This document shows positions 49,773-60,922 of a stretch of DNA of 64,000 bases, piece by piece. The notes under the pieces were generated by a model, which was not told where the DNA came from, made no database searches, and worked only from the letters and a program-made list of their open reading frames with translations. The stretch is from Alphaproteobacteria bacterium (GTDB lineage: Bacteria > Pseudomonadota > Alphaproteobacteria > Sphingomonadales > Kordiimonadaceae). The position numbers and the translations under genes are program-made. The stretch is from assembly GCA_006226495.1 (NCBI GenBank), contig SBGU01000046.1:62001-126000 (forward strand). Reading direction: 5' to 3'. Numbering within the stretch: position 1 is the first letter of the stretch; each line of letters opens with the position of its first letter.

Positions 49773-50363
49773 CTAATCCTGCAGCCCTTTGCCTTCGTAG
49801 ATTTTCGGCGCCAGCTTTTCGATGCGGGCGGCGCGGGTTTTTGACTGTTTTGCCCCAGCGAAATGCAGCAGATAGCCGCGCTGGCGACCGGGTGTCAGGG
49901 CTTCGAACGCGACCTTGAACGCGGGCTCGGCCTCAAAGCGGGCCGCCAGTTCCTCGGGCACCGGGAAGTCCCGGGTTTCGCGATACTCGACCTTCAGGCC
50001 GGCTTTTTCCACGGCGATGGCTTCTTCCACATATGCCTTAAGCACGGCTTCCCTGCCCTCAATTTCCGTAATGCCGTCAAAGCGTATCTGCCGCCCGGCC
50101 TGCACATTTTCGGTCTGCTGGATCAGGATGCCTTCGGGGTCCTTCATCAAGGCACCCTTGAAGAACAAAAGCGCACAATAGTCCTTGAACCCGTGGATCA
50201 ACAGCACATTGGCCTTGCCGTCCGTGTAACAGGGCACGCCCCACTTCAGGTCCTCGGTCAGGCCGCAGCCCAGCACAATGGCGCGCAGCGCGCGATATTC
50301 CGCCGCCCACTGGTTCGATTTGGCGATAACGCCATCAACCTTCGGATTGGTCTTGCCTGTCAC
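49773..50363 (-). CDS. YdeI/OmpD-associated family protein (DUF1801)
   Basis: 196 residues. DUF1801-like N-terminal part (VLGCGLTEDLKWGVPCYTDGKANVLLIHGFKDYCALLFFKGALM) and YdeI C-terminal part (TPGRQRGYLLHFAGAKQSKTRAARIEKLAPKIYEGKGLQD). YdeI-type proteins have been linked to resistance to antimicrobial peptides, but the mechanism is unproven. Last gene of an operon with SMP-30 and VOC genes. Confidence 0.87.
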   Translation of the reverse strand: MTGKTNPKVDGVIAKSNQWAAEYRALRAIVLGCGLTEDLKWGVPCYTDGKANVLLIHGFKDYCALLFFKGALMKDPEGILIQQTENVQAGRQIRFDGITEIEGREAVLKAYVEEAIAVEKAGLKVEYRETRDFPVPEELAARFEAEPAFKVAFEALTPGRQRGYLLHFAGAKQSKTRAARIEKLAPKIYEGKGLQD

Positions 50364-50401
50364 TTTCTCATCCTGTCTGTCGTGATGGTTTCTTGTCGTT
50401 T

Positions 50402-51478
50402 TCAGTCCAGCGTCAGCCGCACGATCTGCGGCGCGTCCAGGCTGCCGAGATACAGCATGTCGCCCACCTGTTCGGCGGACGTGACCATGTAAACCGGGTT
50501 GCCGTCGCCGTCATGATAGACCTGGGTAATGGCACCGGCTTCATTCAGCCCCAGCACGATGCCGCGCTTGATGGCAGACGGCTGCATCCAGGTCGGCAGC
50601 TTGCTGTAGATTTTCTTGAGCCACGGTTTCGGGTGCGCATCGTCAATCTTCGGGTTGCGCGGCGACGGGATCGCCAGCCAGAAGGTGCCGGTGCGGTTCG
50701 CGGAAATGTCGTCCGGGAAGCCCGGCAGGTTATCGACAAAAATGTCGCTGTTACCGGCCTTGTCGCCCTTCAGCCAATAGCGGCTGATACGGTACCGACC
50801 GGTTTCGTTCACCAGCACGAAACTTTCATCCTGCGACAGTGCCACACCGTTCGCGAAATAGAGCCCGTCCATGAGGGTACGGGTCTCGCCGGTTGCGGGG
50901 TCATGTACCAGAAGCCGGCCATGGGCGCGCGCTTCCAGGATATCCAGCCGATAATCGGGCTGGCTGTAGGTGTCGCTGGCGTCGGAGAAATAGATTTTGC
51001 CGTCGGATGCGATATCCACATCGTCGGTGAATTTGAACGGCCGGCCATCGGTTTCGGTGGCAAGCACAGTGATGCTGCCGTCCGGCGCCACAGACAACAG
51101 GCCCTTGTAGGCGTCACAGACAATCAGGTTGCCTTGCGCATCAAAATGCAGGCCCAGCGGGCGCCCGCCGTCGATGGTCGCGAAGGTTTCCTGCACCAGG
51201 CCGTCGGGCGACAGGCGGATGATGCGCCCGTCCTGCAGTCCGCCATAGATGCGGCCTTCAGCGTCCACCGCCACATCCTCGGGCCCATGGCCATCCTTGA
51301 GGGAGATAACTTCGGCGCCTTCCAGCCGGTCATTCGCGGCGAGAAGCCCCACAAGGCCAGCCGATTTGGGCGGGTTCCAGGCAACGGGATCAAGTTTCGC
51401 GGGTGCAAGCCACAGCCACAACACCACCAGTGCCGCCAGGCCCACAAGCCCGAGCACAACCCGGATCAGTCCTTTCAT
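50402..51478 (-). CDS. SMP-30/strictosidine synthase-like six-bladed propeller, membrane-anchored
   Basis: 358 residues with an N-terminal membrane anchor (about 5-26). The rest fits the strictosidine synthase/gluconolactonase propeller: GHGPEDVAVDAEGRIYGG, GGRPLGLHFDAQGNLIVCDAYKGLL, KFTDDVDIASDGKIYFSDAS and LYFANGVALSQDESFVLVNET. Family members are lactonases or aryl esterases; activity here is open. Its start overlaps the VOC gene stop (ATGA). Confidence 0.86.
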   Translation of the reverse strand: MKGLIRVVLGLVGLAALVVLWLWLAPAKLDPVAWNPPKSAGLVGLLAANDRLEGAEVISLKDGHGPEDVAVDAEGRIYGGLQDGRIIRLSPDGLVQETFATIDGGRPLGLHFDAQGNLIVCDAYKGLLSVAPDGSITVLATETDGRPFKFTDDVDIASDGKIYFSDASDTYSQPDYRLDILEARAHGRLLVHDPATGETRTLMDGLYFANGVALSQDESFVLVNETGRYRISRYWLKGDKAGNSDIFVDNLPGFPDDISANRTGTFWLAIPSPRNPKIDDAHPKPWLKKIYSKLPTWMQPSAIKRGIVLGLNEAGAITQVYHDGDGNPVYMVTSAEQVGDMLYLGSLDAPQIVRLTLD

Positions 51479-51909
51479 GCGTCGTCTCCGCCTTCAGGAT
51501 CGACCACTTCTTCGGCGGGCGGCGGGTCCTTCTGTTCCCAAAGTTCGATCTTGGTGCCTTCAGGGTCCATGATCCAGGCAAACCGGCCATAGTCATATTC
51601 CTCGGTCTCGCCTACCTGTTCAACCCCCGCGGCCTTGAGGCGCGCAAGCAGGGCATCAAGCCCCCTGACCCTGAGGTTGATCATGTAATCCTTGCCGGAG
51701 GGGCGGAAATATTCACTTTCCTTGCGGAACGGTCCCCAGACCAGATAACCTTCCTGTGTGGGGTCGGCATGTTCCCGGAACGGGAAGCTGGCGCCGATGC
51801 CATCATAGGGAAACCCGAGCTTTTTCTGGTACCACTCAGCCAGTGCGTCGCGGTCCTGGCATTTGAAAAAAATGCCCCCGACGCCGGTGATGATGCCCTC
51901 TTCCGCCAT
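51475..51909 (-). CDS. VOC/glyoxalase family protein
   Basis: 144 residues, one vicinal-oxygen-chelate domain: GVGGIFFKCQDRDALAEWYQKKLGFP at the start and VEQVGETEEYDYGRFAWIMDPEGTKIELWEQ at the end, with probable metal ligand Glu in IELWE. Enzymes of this fold isomerise, cleave or sequester small molecules; none can be chosen here. First gene of the three-gene operon. Confidence 0.88.
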   Translation of the reverse strand: MAEEGIITGVGGIFFKCQDRDALAEWYQKKLGFPYDGIGASFPFREHADPTQEGYLVWGPFRKESEYFRPSGKDYMINLRVRGLDALLARLKAAGVEQVGETEEYDYGRFAWIMDPEGTKIELWEQKDPPPAEEVVDPEGGDDA

Positions 51910-52036
51910 GTTGCCCTCCCTTTCCGTGACCTGAGTTCCGGTGGGACAACTTTAACGGCTGTACAAAAGTTTGGCGATGGCTTTATTTCCCGGGCACCGA
52001 TGTCGGGACGACCAAAATGCAGGGAAGCTGCGGCAA

Positions 52037-52063
52037 CCGCAGGACAGCAGGGCCATCCTGCGG
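52037..52063 (-). terminator. possible prfC terminator hairpin
   Basis: 8-bp stem CCGCAGGA/TCCTGCGG with an 11-nt loop, 12 nt after the prfC stop. There is no T-run, so its function is doubtful. Confidence 0.3.
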
Positions 52064-52074
52064 CTGAAGCCGGA

Positions 52075-53658
52075 TCAGTAGACTTCTTCCTTGGTCTTGA
52101 GGAAGCGTAGGCTGGGGAAGGTTTCCTTGGCCTTGTCCAGGTGCCAACTGTTGCGCGCCAGGTAAACCGGTGCGCCGGCATGATCGACCGCCATCGAGGC
52201 GCGGTTCTGGTCGGTGAACTGCTTCACTTCCCGCGGGTCGCCCTCGATCCATTCTGCGGTCATCAAAGTGGTCGGCTCGAACTTGCAGGGGATCTGGTAT
52301 TCCGTGCGGATACGGTCCGCCAGCACGTCGAACTGCAAGGGGCCCACAACGCCCACAACCCAGTCGCTGCCCAGGTTGGGCTTGAACACCCGTGCCGCCC
52401 CCTCTTCCGCGAGCTGCTCGAGCGCGCGGCCAAGGTGCTTGGCTTTCATCGGGTCTTCGGCCCGCACCTTCTGCAGGATTTCGGGCGCGAACGACGGTAC
52501 GCCGGTGAAGCGCACGATTTCGCCCTCGGTCAGGGTATCCCCGATCCTGAGGTTGCCATGGTTCGGGATGCCGATAATGTCGCCCGCATAGGCTTCTTCG
52601 GCGATTTCGCGGTCCTGCGCCAGGAACAGTTGGGCATTATGGATCGCCAGGATCTTGCCGCTCCTGACATGTTTCATCTTGATGCCCTTGCGGAACCGGC
52701 CGGACACAAGGCGCAGGAAGGCAATCCGGTCCCGGTGTTTGGGGTCCATGTTCGCCTGGATCTTGAAGACAAAACCGCTGACCTTCTCTTCGGTCGGCAC
52801 CACTTCGCGTTCCAGCGCCTTGCCCGGACGCGGTTTTGGCGCAAAATCGCCAATACCACGCAGGATTTCCTGCACACCGAAGTTGTTGATGGCCGAACCG
52901 AAAAACACCGGCGTCTGTGTGCCTTCCAGATAGGCTTCGATATCGAAGGCCGGGCACAGCTCGCGCACCATCTCGACATCCGCCTTCAGTTTCTCAAGCG
53001 CATAATCCGGCAGCAGTTCGACCAGTTTCGGATCGTCAAGGCCCGAACATTTGATGCCTTCACTGATGGCATCGCCCTTGCCGCGATCGAACAGGATCAA
53101 CTGGTCATGGATCAGGTCGTAACAGCCCAGGAAGTCGCGGCCCATGCCGATCGGCCAACTGGCCGGCGACACATCAAGCGCCAGGGTCTGTTCGATTTCG
53201 TCCAAAAGCTCGAACGGGTCCTTGGTTTCCCGGTCCATCTTGTTGATGAAGGTGGCAATGGGCATGTCACGCAGCCGGCAGACTTCAAACAGCTTGCGGG
53301 TCTGGGCCTCGATACCCTTGGCGGCATCCAGCACCATGACCGCGCTGTCGACGGCGGAAAGCGTGCGGTAGGTATCTTCCGAAAAATCCTCGTGGCCCGG
53401 CGTGTCCAGAAGGTTGAAGGTGCAGCCCGAATAATCGAAGGTCATCACCGACGACGCCACCGAAATACCGCGTTCCTGTTCCACTTTCATCCAGTCCGAG
53501 CGGGCGCGGCGGCGTTCGCCGCGTGCCTTCACCTCACCGGCCATCTGGATGGCACCGCCGAACAGCAGCAGTTTTTCGGTCAGGGTGGTTTTACCGGCGT
53601 CCGGGTGCGAAATGATCGCGAAGGTCCGGCGCTTATCGATTTCCTCGGCCAGTGCCAT
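52075..53658 (-). CDS. prfC: peptide chain release factor 3
   Basis: GTPase that recycles RF1/RF2 after termination. 527 residues from ATG 53658 (MALAEEIDKRRTFAIISHPDAGKTTLTEKLL). GTPase motifs: HPDAGKTT, DTPGHEDFS and NKMD. The RF3 length and the C-terminal domain (VVGVVGPLQFDVLADRI) separate it from EF-G. A longer frame upstream has no support. Single gene, divergent from the alpha/beta hydrolase. Confidence 0.96.
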   Translation of the reverse strand: MALAEEIDKRRTFAIISHPDAGKTTLTEKLLLFGGAIQMAGEVKARGERRRARSDWMKVEQERGISVASSVMTFDYSGCTFNLLDTPGHEDFSEDTYRTLSAVDSAVMVLDAAKGIEAQTRKLFEVCRLRDMPIATFINKMDRETKDPFELLDEIEQTLALDVSPASWPIGMGRDFLGCYDLIHDQLILFDRGKGDAISEGIKCSGLDDPKLVELLPDYALEKLKADVEMVRELCPAFDIEAYLEGTQTPVFFGSAINNFGVQEILRGIGDFAPKPRPGKALEREVVPTEEKVSGFVFKIQANMDPKHRDRIAFLRLVSGRFRKGIKMKHVRSGKILAIHNAQLFLAQDREIAEEAYAGDIIGIPNHGNLRIGDTLTEGEIVRFTGVPSFAPEILQKVRAEDPMKAKHLGRALEQLAEEGAARVFKPNLGSDWVVGVVGPLQFDVLADRIRTEYQIPCKFEPTTLMTAEWIEGDPREVKQFTDQNRASMAVDHAGAPVYLARNSWHLDKAKETFPSLRFLKTKEEVY

Positions 53659-53830
53659 GGTGCTCGTATCTCTCAGACAGGATGACAGAGACCCGGGCAA
53701 AACCCCGGGCCGGTTGGCAGCGCACCCTAGCGATTTTTTGGCCAAAATAAAGAGGAAATGCCGGGAGGCACCGCAAAAGAGTGTCTTTTCCGCAACAGTT
53801 GCGGACAATTTTACACACTTATGGTTAAAG

Positions 53831-53845
53831 TTAATTGCAGCTTAA
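53831..53845. promoter_or_regulatory. CtrA box before the alpha/beta hydrolase gene
   Basis: Exact TTAA-N7-TTAA. Two further TTAA lie at 53825 and 53848, forming a 12-bp direct repeat (10 of 12 identical, 17 bp apart). It lies about 87 bp upstream of the start. Confidence 0.55.
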
Positions 53846-53931
53846 GGTTAACACGTGTAAACCGCGCCGCAAAATCATCAGGCAAACTAAACAGTCCAGT
53901 ATTTAACGAACCAAACCCAAGGGAGTGGCAC

Positions 53932-54801
53932 GTGTCCGACCTGCATAGTTTGCCCAAAGACAGCAATTTTCATTGCTTTTCTTTTGAAGGCTTTCCGATC
54001 CATGTGAAAGAATATTCGCGTGGACTTACCGAAACCCCGCTTGTTTTTATCGGCGGCGCTTTCCAGAACATCAACCAGATCGAAAAGGTCAGCCTGGCGC
54101 TTGCCAAGGAAACCTGGGTCATTGCCATCGACACGCCCGGCAATGGCGATACCGGTGTGCTGCCGCACAATTACGGTTTCGATTTCATCTGCCGCGCCAT
54201 CCATAGCGCGGTGAAGAAGCTGGGTATCGATGTCATCAACCTTCTTGGTTGCAGCTATGGCAGCATCGTCGCCATGCGCTATGCCCAGATGTATCTGGGC
54301 GTCGACAAGCTGATCCTGGGTTCCGCCATGGACCGCCTGCCCGAACGGCTGGAATATGAATTCAACCTGCTGCTGTTCCTTCTGGAATGGAACCGCATGG
54401 AAGATTTCGCCGACGGTTTCACCAATTTGCTGACCAACCCGGCGTTCCGGGCCGAAAACCGCCTCGCGCGCCTCACCGCCGACAAGCTTCGCCATGCGCT
54501 CCTGAATGCCAGCACCGGCATGAAGGAACAGTTCAAGCACAATACCATGCGTATCCTGCGCCACGGCCAGACCGACCTGAGCCTGATGCCGGACGTGGAC
54601 GCCACCGTATTCACCGGCGAGCATGACCATTTCCTGCCCATCGAGGATAACAAGCGTGTTGCCGCTTCGTTCAAGCGCGCCCGGTTTGTCGCCCTCAAGG
54701 ACGCGGACCATATGTTCCATGTCGAACAGTTCCGCCAGACGGTCGAAACCATCCTGGACGGCCTGCGCGGCGAGCGCGAGCAACTGCCGCTCGCGGCCTG
54801 A
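53932..54801 (+). CDS. alpha/beta hydrolase
   Basis: 289 residues from GTG 53932, where GGGAG is 7 nt upstream. Alpha/beta-hydrolase features: LVFIGGAFQNINQ (oxyanion side), nucleophile elbow LLGCSYGSIVA (Ser near residue 105), acid in FTGEHDHFLP and His in KDADHMFH. The middle (RLEYEFNLLLFLLEWNRMEDF) is a helical cap. Substrate unknown; an exact CtrA box upstream suggests cell-cycle timing. Ends at a 14-bp-stem terminator. Confidence 0.85.
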   Translation: MSDLHSLPKDSNFHCFSFEGFPIHVKEYSRGLTETPLVFIGGAFQNINQIEKVSLALAKETWVIAIDTPGNGDTGVLPHNYGFDFICRAIHSAVKKLGIDVINLLGCSYGSIVAMRYAQMYLGVDKLILGSAMDRLPERLEYEFNLLLFLLEWNRMEDFADGFTNLLTNPAFRAENRLARLTADKLRHALLNASTGMKEQFKHNTMRILRHGQTDLSLMPDVDATVFTGEHDHFLPIEDNKRVAASFKRARFVALKDADHMFHVEQFRQTVETILDGLRGEREQLPLAA

Positions 54802-54826
54802 TGTCCTGCCAATTTTCCCGAAAAGA

Positions 54827-54868
54827 AAAGCCGGGAGACATATTGCCCTGTCTCCCGGCTTTATATTT
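54827..54868. terminator. strong bidirectional terminator
   Basis: A perfect 14-bp stem (AAAGCCGGGAGACA and complement) with an 8-nt loop has T-rich flanks on both strands. It ends the hydrolase gene; its minus-strand use would fit a transcript from the 55004 side. Confidence 0.85.
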
Positions 54869-55004
54869 GGTCGCCTGGTCCCGCCTGAGGGGTCTGGGGA
54901 GGGAGGGAAGGAAGAACCGCCCCGGCCGAACCCTGCGAACCATAATCGGTTGATTTGCCAATCACCGTGGCGCCCGAATACCGGGCCTTGCACACGCCGT
55001 CAAC
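54861..55004 (-). CDS. possible 47-residue leaderless small protein
   Basis: Minus-strand frame MVDGVCKARYSGATVIGKST to GPGDQI in the otherwise empty 54869-55191 gap. Its stop falls inside the base of the bidirectional terminator. A TATAGT -10-like element lies 10-15 nt before the ATG, with no SD, which would give a nearly leaderless message. The sequence is not recognised and no homology can be claimed; chance is not excluded. Confidence 0.3.
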   Translation of the reverse strand, partial: VDGVCKARYSGATVIGKSTDYGSQGSAGAVLPSLPPQTPQAGPGDQI

Positions 55005-55010
55005 CATTAT

Positions 55011-55026
55011 TGGACTATATAGTCCA
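55011..55026. promoter_or_regulatory. perfect 16-bp palindrome
   Basis: TGGACTATATAGTCCA, symmetric with no spacer, covers the candidate -10 of the small minus-strand frame and lies 166 bp before the SemiSWEET gene. A likely dimer-binding operator. Confidence 0.45.
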
Positions 55027-55191
55027 GAAAAAGGAAACCACAAGAGGTGGCGGCGCATTTTCGCGCCCTTTGTGCATTTTTTGACAGCGCAGTCATTTTC
55101 CCGCTACCCGTCCGTGCCGAAGCGGTGATAATGAGGCGGGCAATGGCGGCGTGTGCGCCCCTGCCCTCTATGGATTCGCGGAGACAAGCCC

Positions 55192-55446
55192 ATGGAAATG
55201 GTGACCCTGATCGGCCTGATGGCCGCGACCCTGACGACGGTCTCGTTTGTGCCGCAGGTGGTGCGCGCCTGGCGCAGCCAGTCCACCAAGGACGTGTCCC
55301 TGGCCATGTTCACCATCCTGTGCACCGGTGTGGCCATGTGGCTCCTGTATGGCATCATCATCGGCGACCTGCCGATCATTGTCGCCAATTCGGTTACCCT
55401 GGTGCTGGCGGGCTCGATCATCGTCGCCAAGCTGCGCTTCGGCTGA
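55192..55446 (+). CDS. SemiSWEET sugar transporter (PQ-loop)
   Basis: 84 residues, three membrane helices, the size of bacterial SemiSWEETs that act as dimers to pass sugars. PQ-loop signature is at residues about 10-25 (TLTTVSFVPQVVRAWRSQSTKDVSLAMF), with the characteristic Asn in VANSVTLVLAG. GGAGA lies upstream of ATG 55192. Transcribed alone, converging on the DPP-IV gene. Confidence 0.9.
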   Translation: MEMVTLIGLMAATLTTVSFVPQVVRAWRSQSTKDVSLAMFTILCTGVAMWLLYGIIIGDLPIIVANSVTLVLAGSIIVAKLRFG

Positions 55447-55455
55447 GGCCAAAAG

Positions 55456-55480
55456 AAAACCGGCGCCAGATGGCGCCGGT
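55456..55480 (-). terminator. terminator of the DPP-IV gene
   Basis: Stem ACCGGCGCC/GGCGCCGGT, 4-nt loop; on the minus strand followed by TTTCTTTT. Serves the DPP-IV gene; on the plus strand the T-run is absent. Confidence 0.75.
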
Positions 55481-55506
55481 CCCTGATCCCCGTTGTCCGG
55501 AAATCG

Positions 55507-57723
55507 TTACTTGAGCGTGCGGTTGAAGAATTCGAGCGCCATGTGCCACAGGTGCGCGCGGGTATCCTCGCCCCGGATGCCATGTTTCTTGCCCGGATAG
55601 GTCATCAGCTCGAACGGCTTGCGCTTGTTCTGCAATACCGACATCAGCTTGACCGAATTGTCGAAAAACACATTGTCGTCGGCCATGCCATGCACAAGGA
55701 GCAGCTTGCCGTTGAAATTGTCGACATATTTGAACACGCTTGAATTTTCGTACACATTGCCCGGCGCTGACGGCAGGCCCAGGTACCGTTCGGTATAGGC
55801 CGTGTCATACAGCCGCCAGTCGGTCACGGGCGCGACCGCAACACCGGCCTTGAACACATCCGGCGCCTTGAAAAGGTTCATCAGGGTCATGTAACCGCCA
55901 TAGGACCAGCCCCACATGCCGACCTTGTCGCCATCTACGAACGAAAGCGTTTTCAGATAGTTGACACCAGATACCTGATCTTCAACTTCAACAGTGCCCA
56001 TGGCATTCTTGATATGGCCCTCGAACTTCAGGCCCCGGTTCCACATGCCCCGGTTATCCAGCACCATGACCACAAAACCCTGCTGTGCCAGGATGTCGTT
56101 GAAGTCGACCGACCAGCCATATTTCACGCGCTGGCCATGGGGGCCGCCGTAAGGCGCCATGATCGCGGGGTAACGTTTGCCGGCCTGCATATCGTTCGGC
56201 AGATAGAGGCGGTAATAGAGGTCCGTGCCATCACCGGCCTTGATGGTGCCGAACTCCTGTTTCACCTGCGACGACGCATAGGCATGGAACGGATGGCTGG
56301 CGTCCAGCTTGTTCGCGAGCACCGCCGACAGGGTCGAACCATCCACAAGCGAGCGCACCATCACCTGCGGCGGCTGTTCGGGGCTCGAGAATTTGTCGAT
56401 GAACACACCCTCGCCCACCGTTACATCGTGCCAGCCCTTTTCCTGGCTGATGCGGGCGACAGCGCCGTCCGCGCCCAGCTTGTAGAGGTGCTTCTCGATC
56501 GGGCCATCCTTGTAGCCCGAGAAATAGACCGTGTCGGTGTCGGCATCATATTTCTCGATACTGTCGACCACCCAGTCGCCGCTCGTGAGCGTGGCCACAG
56601 ACCCATCCGACAGGTCGTAACGGTACAGGTGCCGGTAGCCAGTGCGTTCACTGGTCCAGAACATGGACTTGCCGTCACTCGTGAACCTGAGGTCATTGGT
56701 CAGGTTGACCCAGATATCGGATTCTTCACTCAGGAAGGTCGTCTGCACATCGCGGTCGGCTTCCGCGAACACTAAGTCCAGGCGGGTCTGGGCACGGTTG
56801 AGGCGCTGGTACGCCACGGTCTGGCTGTCCGGCAGCCAGTTCACACGCGCGAGATAGATATCCATATCGTCGCCCAGGTCGATCCAGTTGACCGACTGGT
56901 CGGCCAGCGCAACCACACCCAGCCGCACGGTCACATTGGCGCTGCCGGCTTCGGGGTAACGCTGCTTCAGCGCCACGACGCCGCCGTCCGGCTGCACTTC
57001 ATAACGGTCCTTCACCAGCACCTTGGATTCGTCGAACTGTTCGAAGGCGATCTTGCTTTCGTCGGGCGACCACCAGTAGCCGGTGAAACGGCCCAGTTCT
57101 TCTTGGGCCGCAAACTCGGCCATGCCGTTCGCAACTGTGGCCGATGCACCTTCGGTCAGGCGCACTTCCTTGCCGGACGCGACCTCGACCGCATACAGCT
57201 CGCGCGAGCGAATGAAGGAAACATAATTGCCCTTGGGGCTGAATTTGATGTCGGTTTCATATTCCGGGGTTTCGGTCAGGCGCTTGACCGTGCCGCCCAG
57301 CGGCAGCACATAAACGTCGCCGCCCAGCGGGAACAGGAGCATGCTGCCGTCCGCGGACCAGAAATAGTCGACAATACCGGATTTGCCGGCGATCGCGCGG
57401 TTGCGTTCGCGCCGGGCTTTTTCCTCTTCGCTCAGTTCTTCGGCGCCGCCGTCCAGCAGTTTGGCCGAATCGACCAAGAGGCTGGCGTTGCCGCTCGCCA
57501 CGTCAAATTCCCACAGGTCCAACTGGGCCTGGTTTTCTTCCTTGCCACGCAGGAAGGTGATGCGCTTGCCGTCCGGCGACATCTTGAGGCCCTGCACCGC
57601 CGGCCCGTCGATGCTGGGGCTGGCCACCAGCCGTTCAATCGTCAGGTTTTCCGCCGTGGCACCCTGTGCCCCCACAAGCCCCGTGCCCATCATCAGGGCT
57701 GCAATCACAGTCGCTTTATTCAT
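55507..57723 (-). CDS. secreted dipeptidyl peptidase IV (S9 family)
   Basis: 738 residues. Signal peptide (about 1-24), an eight-bladed propeller-type DPP-IV N-terminal domain (repeats such as FAEADRDVQTTFLSEESDIWVNL) with the EE motif candidate NGMAEFAAQEELGRFTGYWWSPD, and a C-terminal prolyl oligopeptidase domain: nucleophile in GWSYGGYM, Asp in GMADDNVFFDNS, His in PGKKHGIRG. It removes X-Pro or X-Ala dipeptides in the periplasm. Ended by a terminator; upstream is the TetR gene in the same direction. Confidence 0.95.
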   Translation of the reverse strand: MNKATVIAALMMGTGLVGAQGATAENLTIERLVASPSIDGPAVQGLKMSPDGKRITFLRGKEENQAQLDLWEFDVASGNASLLVDSAKLLDGGAEELSEEEKARRERNRAIAGKSGIVDYFWSADGSMLLFPLGGDVYVLPLGGTVKRLTETPEYETDIKFSPKGNYVSFIRSRELYAVEVASGKEVRLTEGASATVANGMAEFAAQEELGRFTGYWWSPDESKIAFEQFDESKVLVKDRYEVQPDGGVVALKQRYPEAGSANVTVRLGVVALADQSVNWIDLGDDMDIYLARVNWLPDSQTVAYQRLNRAQTRLDLVFAEADRDVQTTFLSEESDIWVNLTNDLRFTSDGKSMFWTSERTGYRHLYRYDLSDGSVATLTSGDWVVDSIEKYDADTDTVYFSGYKDGPIEKHLYKLGADGAVARISQEKGWHDVTVGEGVFIDKFSSPEQPPQVMVRSLVDGSTLSAVLANKLDASHPFHAYASSQVKQEFGTIKAGDGTDLYYRLYLPNDMQAGKRYPAIMAPYGGPHGQRVKYGWSVDFNDILAQQGFVVMVLDNRGMWNRGLKFEGHIKNAMGTVEVEDQVSGVNYLKTLSFVDGDKVGMWGWSYGGYMTLMNLFKAPDVFKAGVAVAPVTDWRLYDTAYTERYLGLPSAPGNVYENSSVFKYVDNFNGKLLLVHGMADDNVFFDNSVKLMSVLQNKRKPFELMTYPGKKHGIRGEDTRAHLWHMALEFFNRTLK

Positions 57724-57830
57724 TCCACCCTCTTTGGTTTTTTATGGCCGCATGATCAGCGGCAGTCCCGTCCCCTGCCTAGCAAATTTGCCGGGCCCGG
57801 CACAGTAACATTCTCGCGGGGTTCACGCGT

Positions 57831-58496
57831 TCAGGATTTGCCCGACTTGTCGCACAGGTTCCGGAAGCCGGCGGCGACAAAGGGCACCATACGTTTGTAG
57901 GCACCCACCATATCGTCCGAATGGCAGACACCGTTCGACAGATGGTCGATACGGCCCGTGCGCGCAAACGTGAGGGTCAGCGCCCCTGACAGGAAATGGT
58001 AACACCAGTACATGTCGGCCGGGTCCGCGTCCGGCAGCGCCTTTTCCAAGGCCTCGATAAAGCGGCGCACCAGCGGGTCGAAATAGCGGGTCATCAAGAC
58101 ACCACCCCATTCGGTGGAGCTGTTCACCTGGCCGATCAGTTCAAAATAATGGCGCCAGCCCTCGTCGTCTTCATAGCCATGCGCCAGCATCGGGTTCAGG
58201 AAGGCATCGATGATGGCTTCGACAGTCGGGCCATTTGGCCCCGCTGTGCGCTGGCATTCCTCAAGCGCGGCCTTGCGCGCCTTGTTCAGCACTTCGGCGC
58301 GCCTGAGCAGCACGGCATCGAACAGCCCCTGCTTGCTGCCAAAATGATAACTGGCGAGCGCCAGGTCCACGCTCGCGCGTTCGGCGACCATGCGCATGGA
58401 CACGCCTTCGAAGCCATGGCGGGCAAACAAGGCCTCTGCCGCATCGAGAATCCGTTCCTTGCGGGTCTGTCGCCGCTTCTTTTCCTGCTCAGCCAC
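57831..58496 (-). CDS. TetR-family transcriptional regulator
   Basis: 221 residues from GTG 58496, which has GGAGGGGAGA just upstream. N-terminal HTH: RKERILDAAEALFARHGFEGVSMRMVAERASVDLALASYHFGSKQGLFDAVL. The C-terminal ligand domain resembles FadR/AcrR-like acyl-CoA or hydrophobic-ligand sensors (inference). Divergent from the TonB receptor gene, with two copies of a 16-bp operator between them; it probably represses the receptor-ligase operon. Confidence 0.92.
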   Translation of the reverse strand: MAEQEKKRRQTRKERILDAAEALFARHGFEGVSMRMVAERASVDLALASYHFGSKQGLFDAVLLRRAEVLNKARKAALEECQRTAGPNGPTVEAIIDAFLNPMLAHGYEDDEGWRHYFELIGQVNSSTEWGGVLMTRYFDPLVRRFIEALEKALPDADPADMYWCYHFLSGALTLTFARTGRIDHLSNGVCHSDDMVGAYKRMVPFVAAGFRNLCDKSGKS

Positions 58497-58569
58497 TCGG
58501 TCTCCCCTCCTGGTGATGCTCTTTTGTAGCCCAATAAAAACATGGGCGTAAATCCATATTCCGCCATTT

Positions 58570-58585
58570 TTCAATGACCGTTGAA
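58570..58585. promoter_or_regulatory. TetR operator copy 1
   Basis: TTCAAT-N4-GTTGAA, one mismatch from perfect symmetry, 74 bp upstream of the tetR start. Confidence 0.6.
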
Positions 58586-58593
58586 TTTTTGAA

Positions 58594-58622
58594 TTGACTT
58601 TTCAACGGTTGTTGAATTTACT
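58594..58622 (+). promoter_or_regulatory. predicted promoter of the TonB receptor gene
   Basis: TTGACT (58594-58599), 17-bp spacer, TTTACT (58617-58622). The second operator exactly fills the spacer. Confidence 0.55.
58601..58616. promoter_or_regulatory. TetR operator copy 2
   Basis: TTCAAC-N4-GTTGAA, perfect arms, lying between the -35 and -10. It is 31 bp from copy 1 (about three turns), so dimers would sit on the same face. Confidence 0.65.
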
Positions 58623-58670
58623 CCGGATCAAGGTCTACGATTCCAACCAAAAACCCTGGGGAGGGAAATT

Positions 58671-60905
<2,235 letters not shown>

Positions 60906-60922
60906 TAAACCCCAGGATGCCC

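Noticed and set aside
53692-53709. CCCGGG repeat pair in the prfC leader
   Set aside because: A 6-bp self-complementary match is common at this GC content and has no T-run or motif context.
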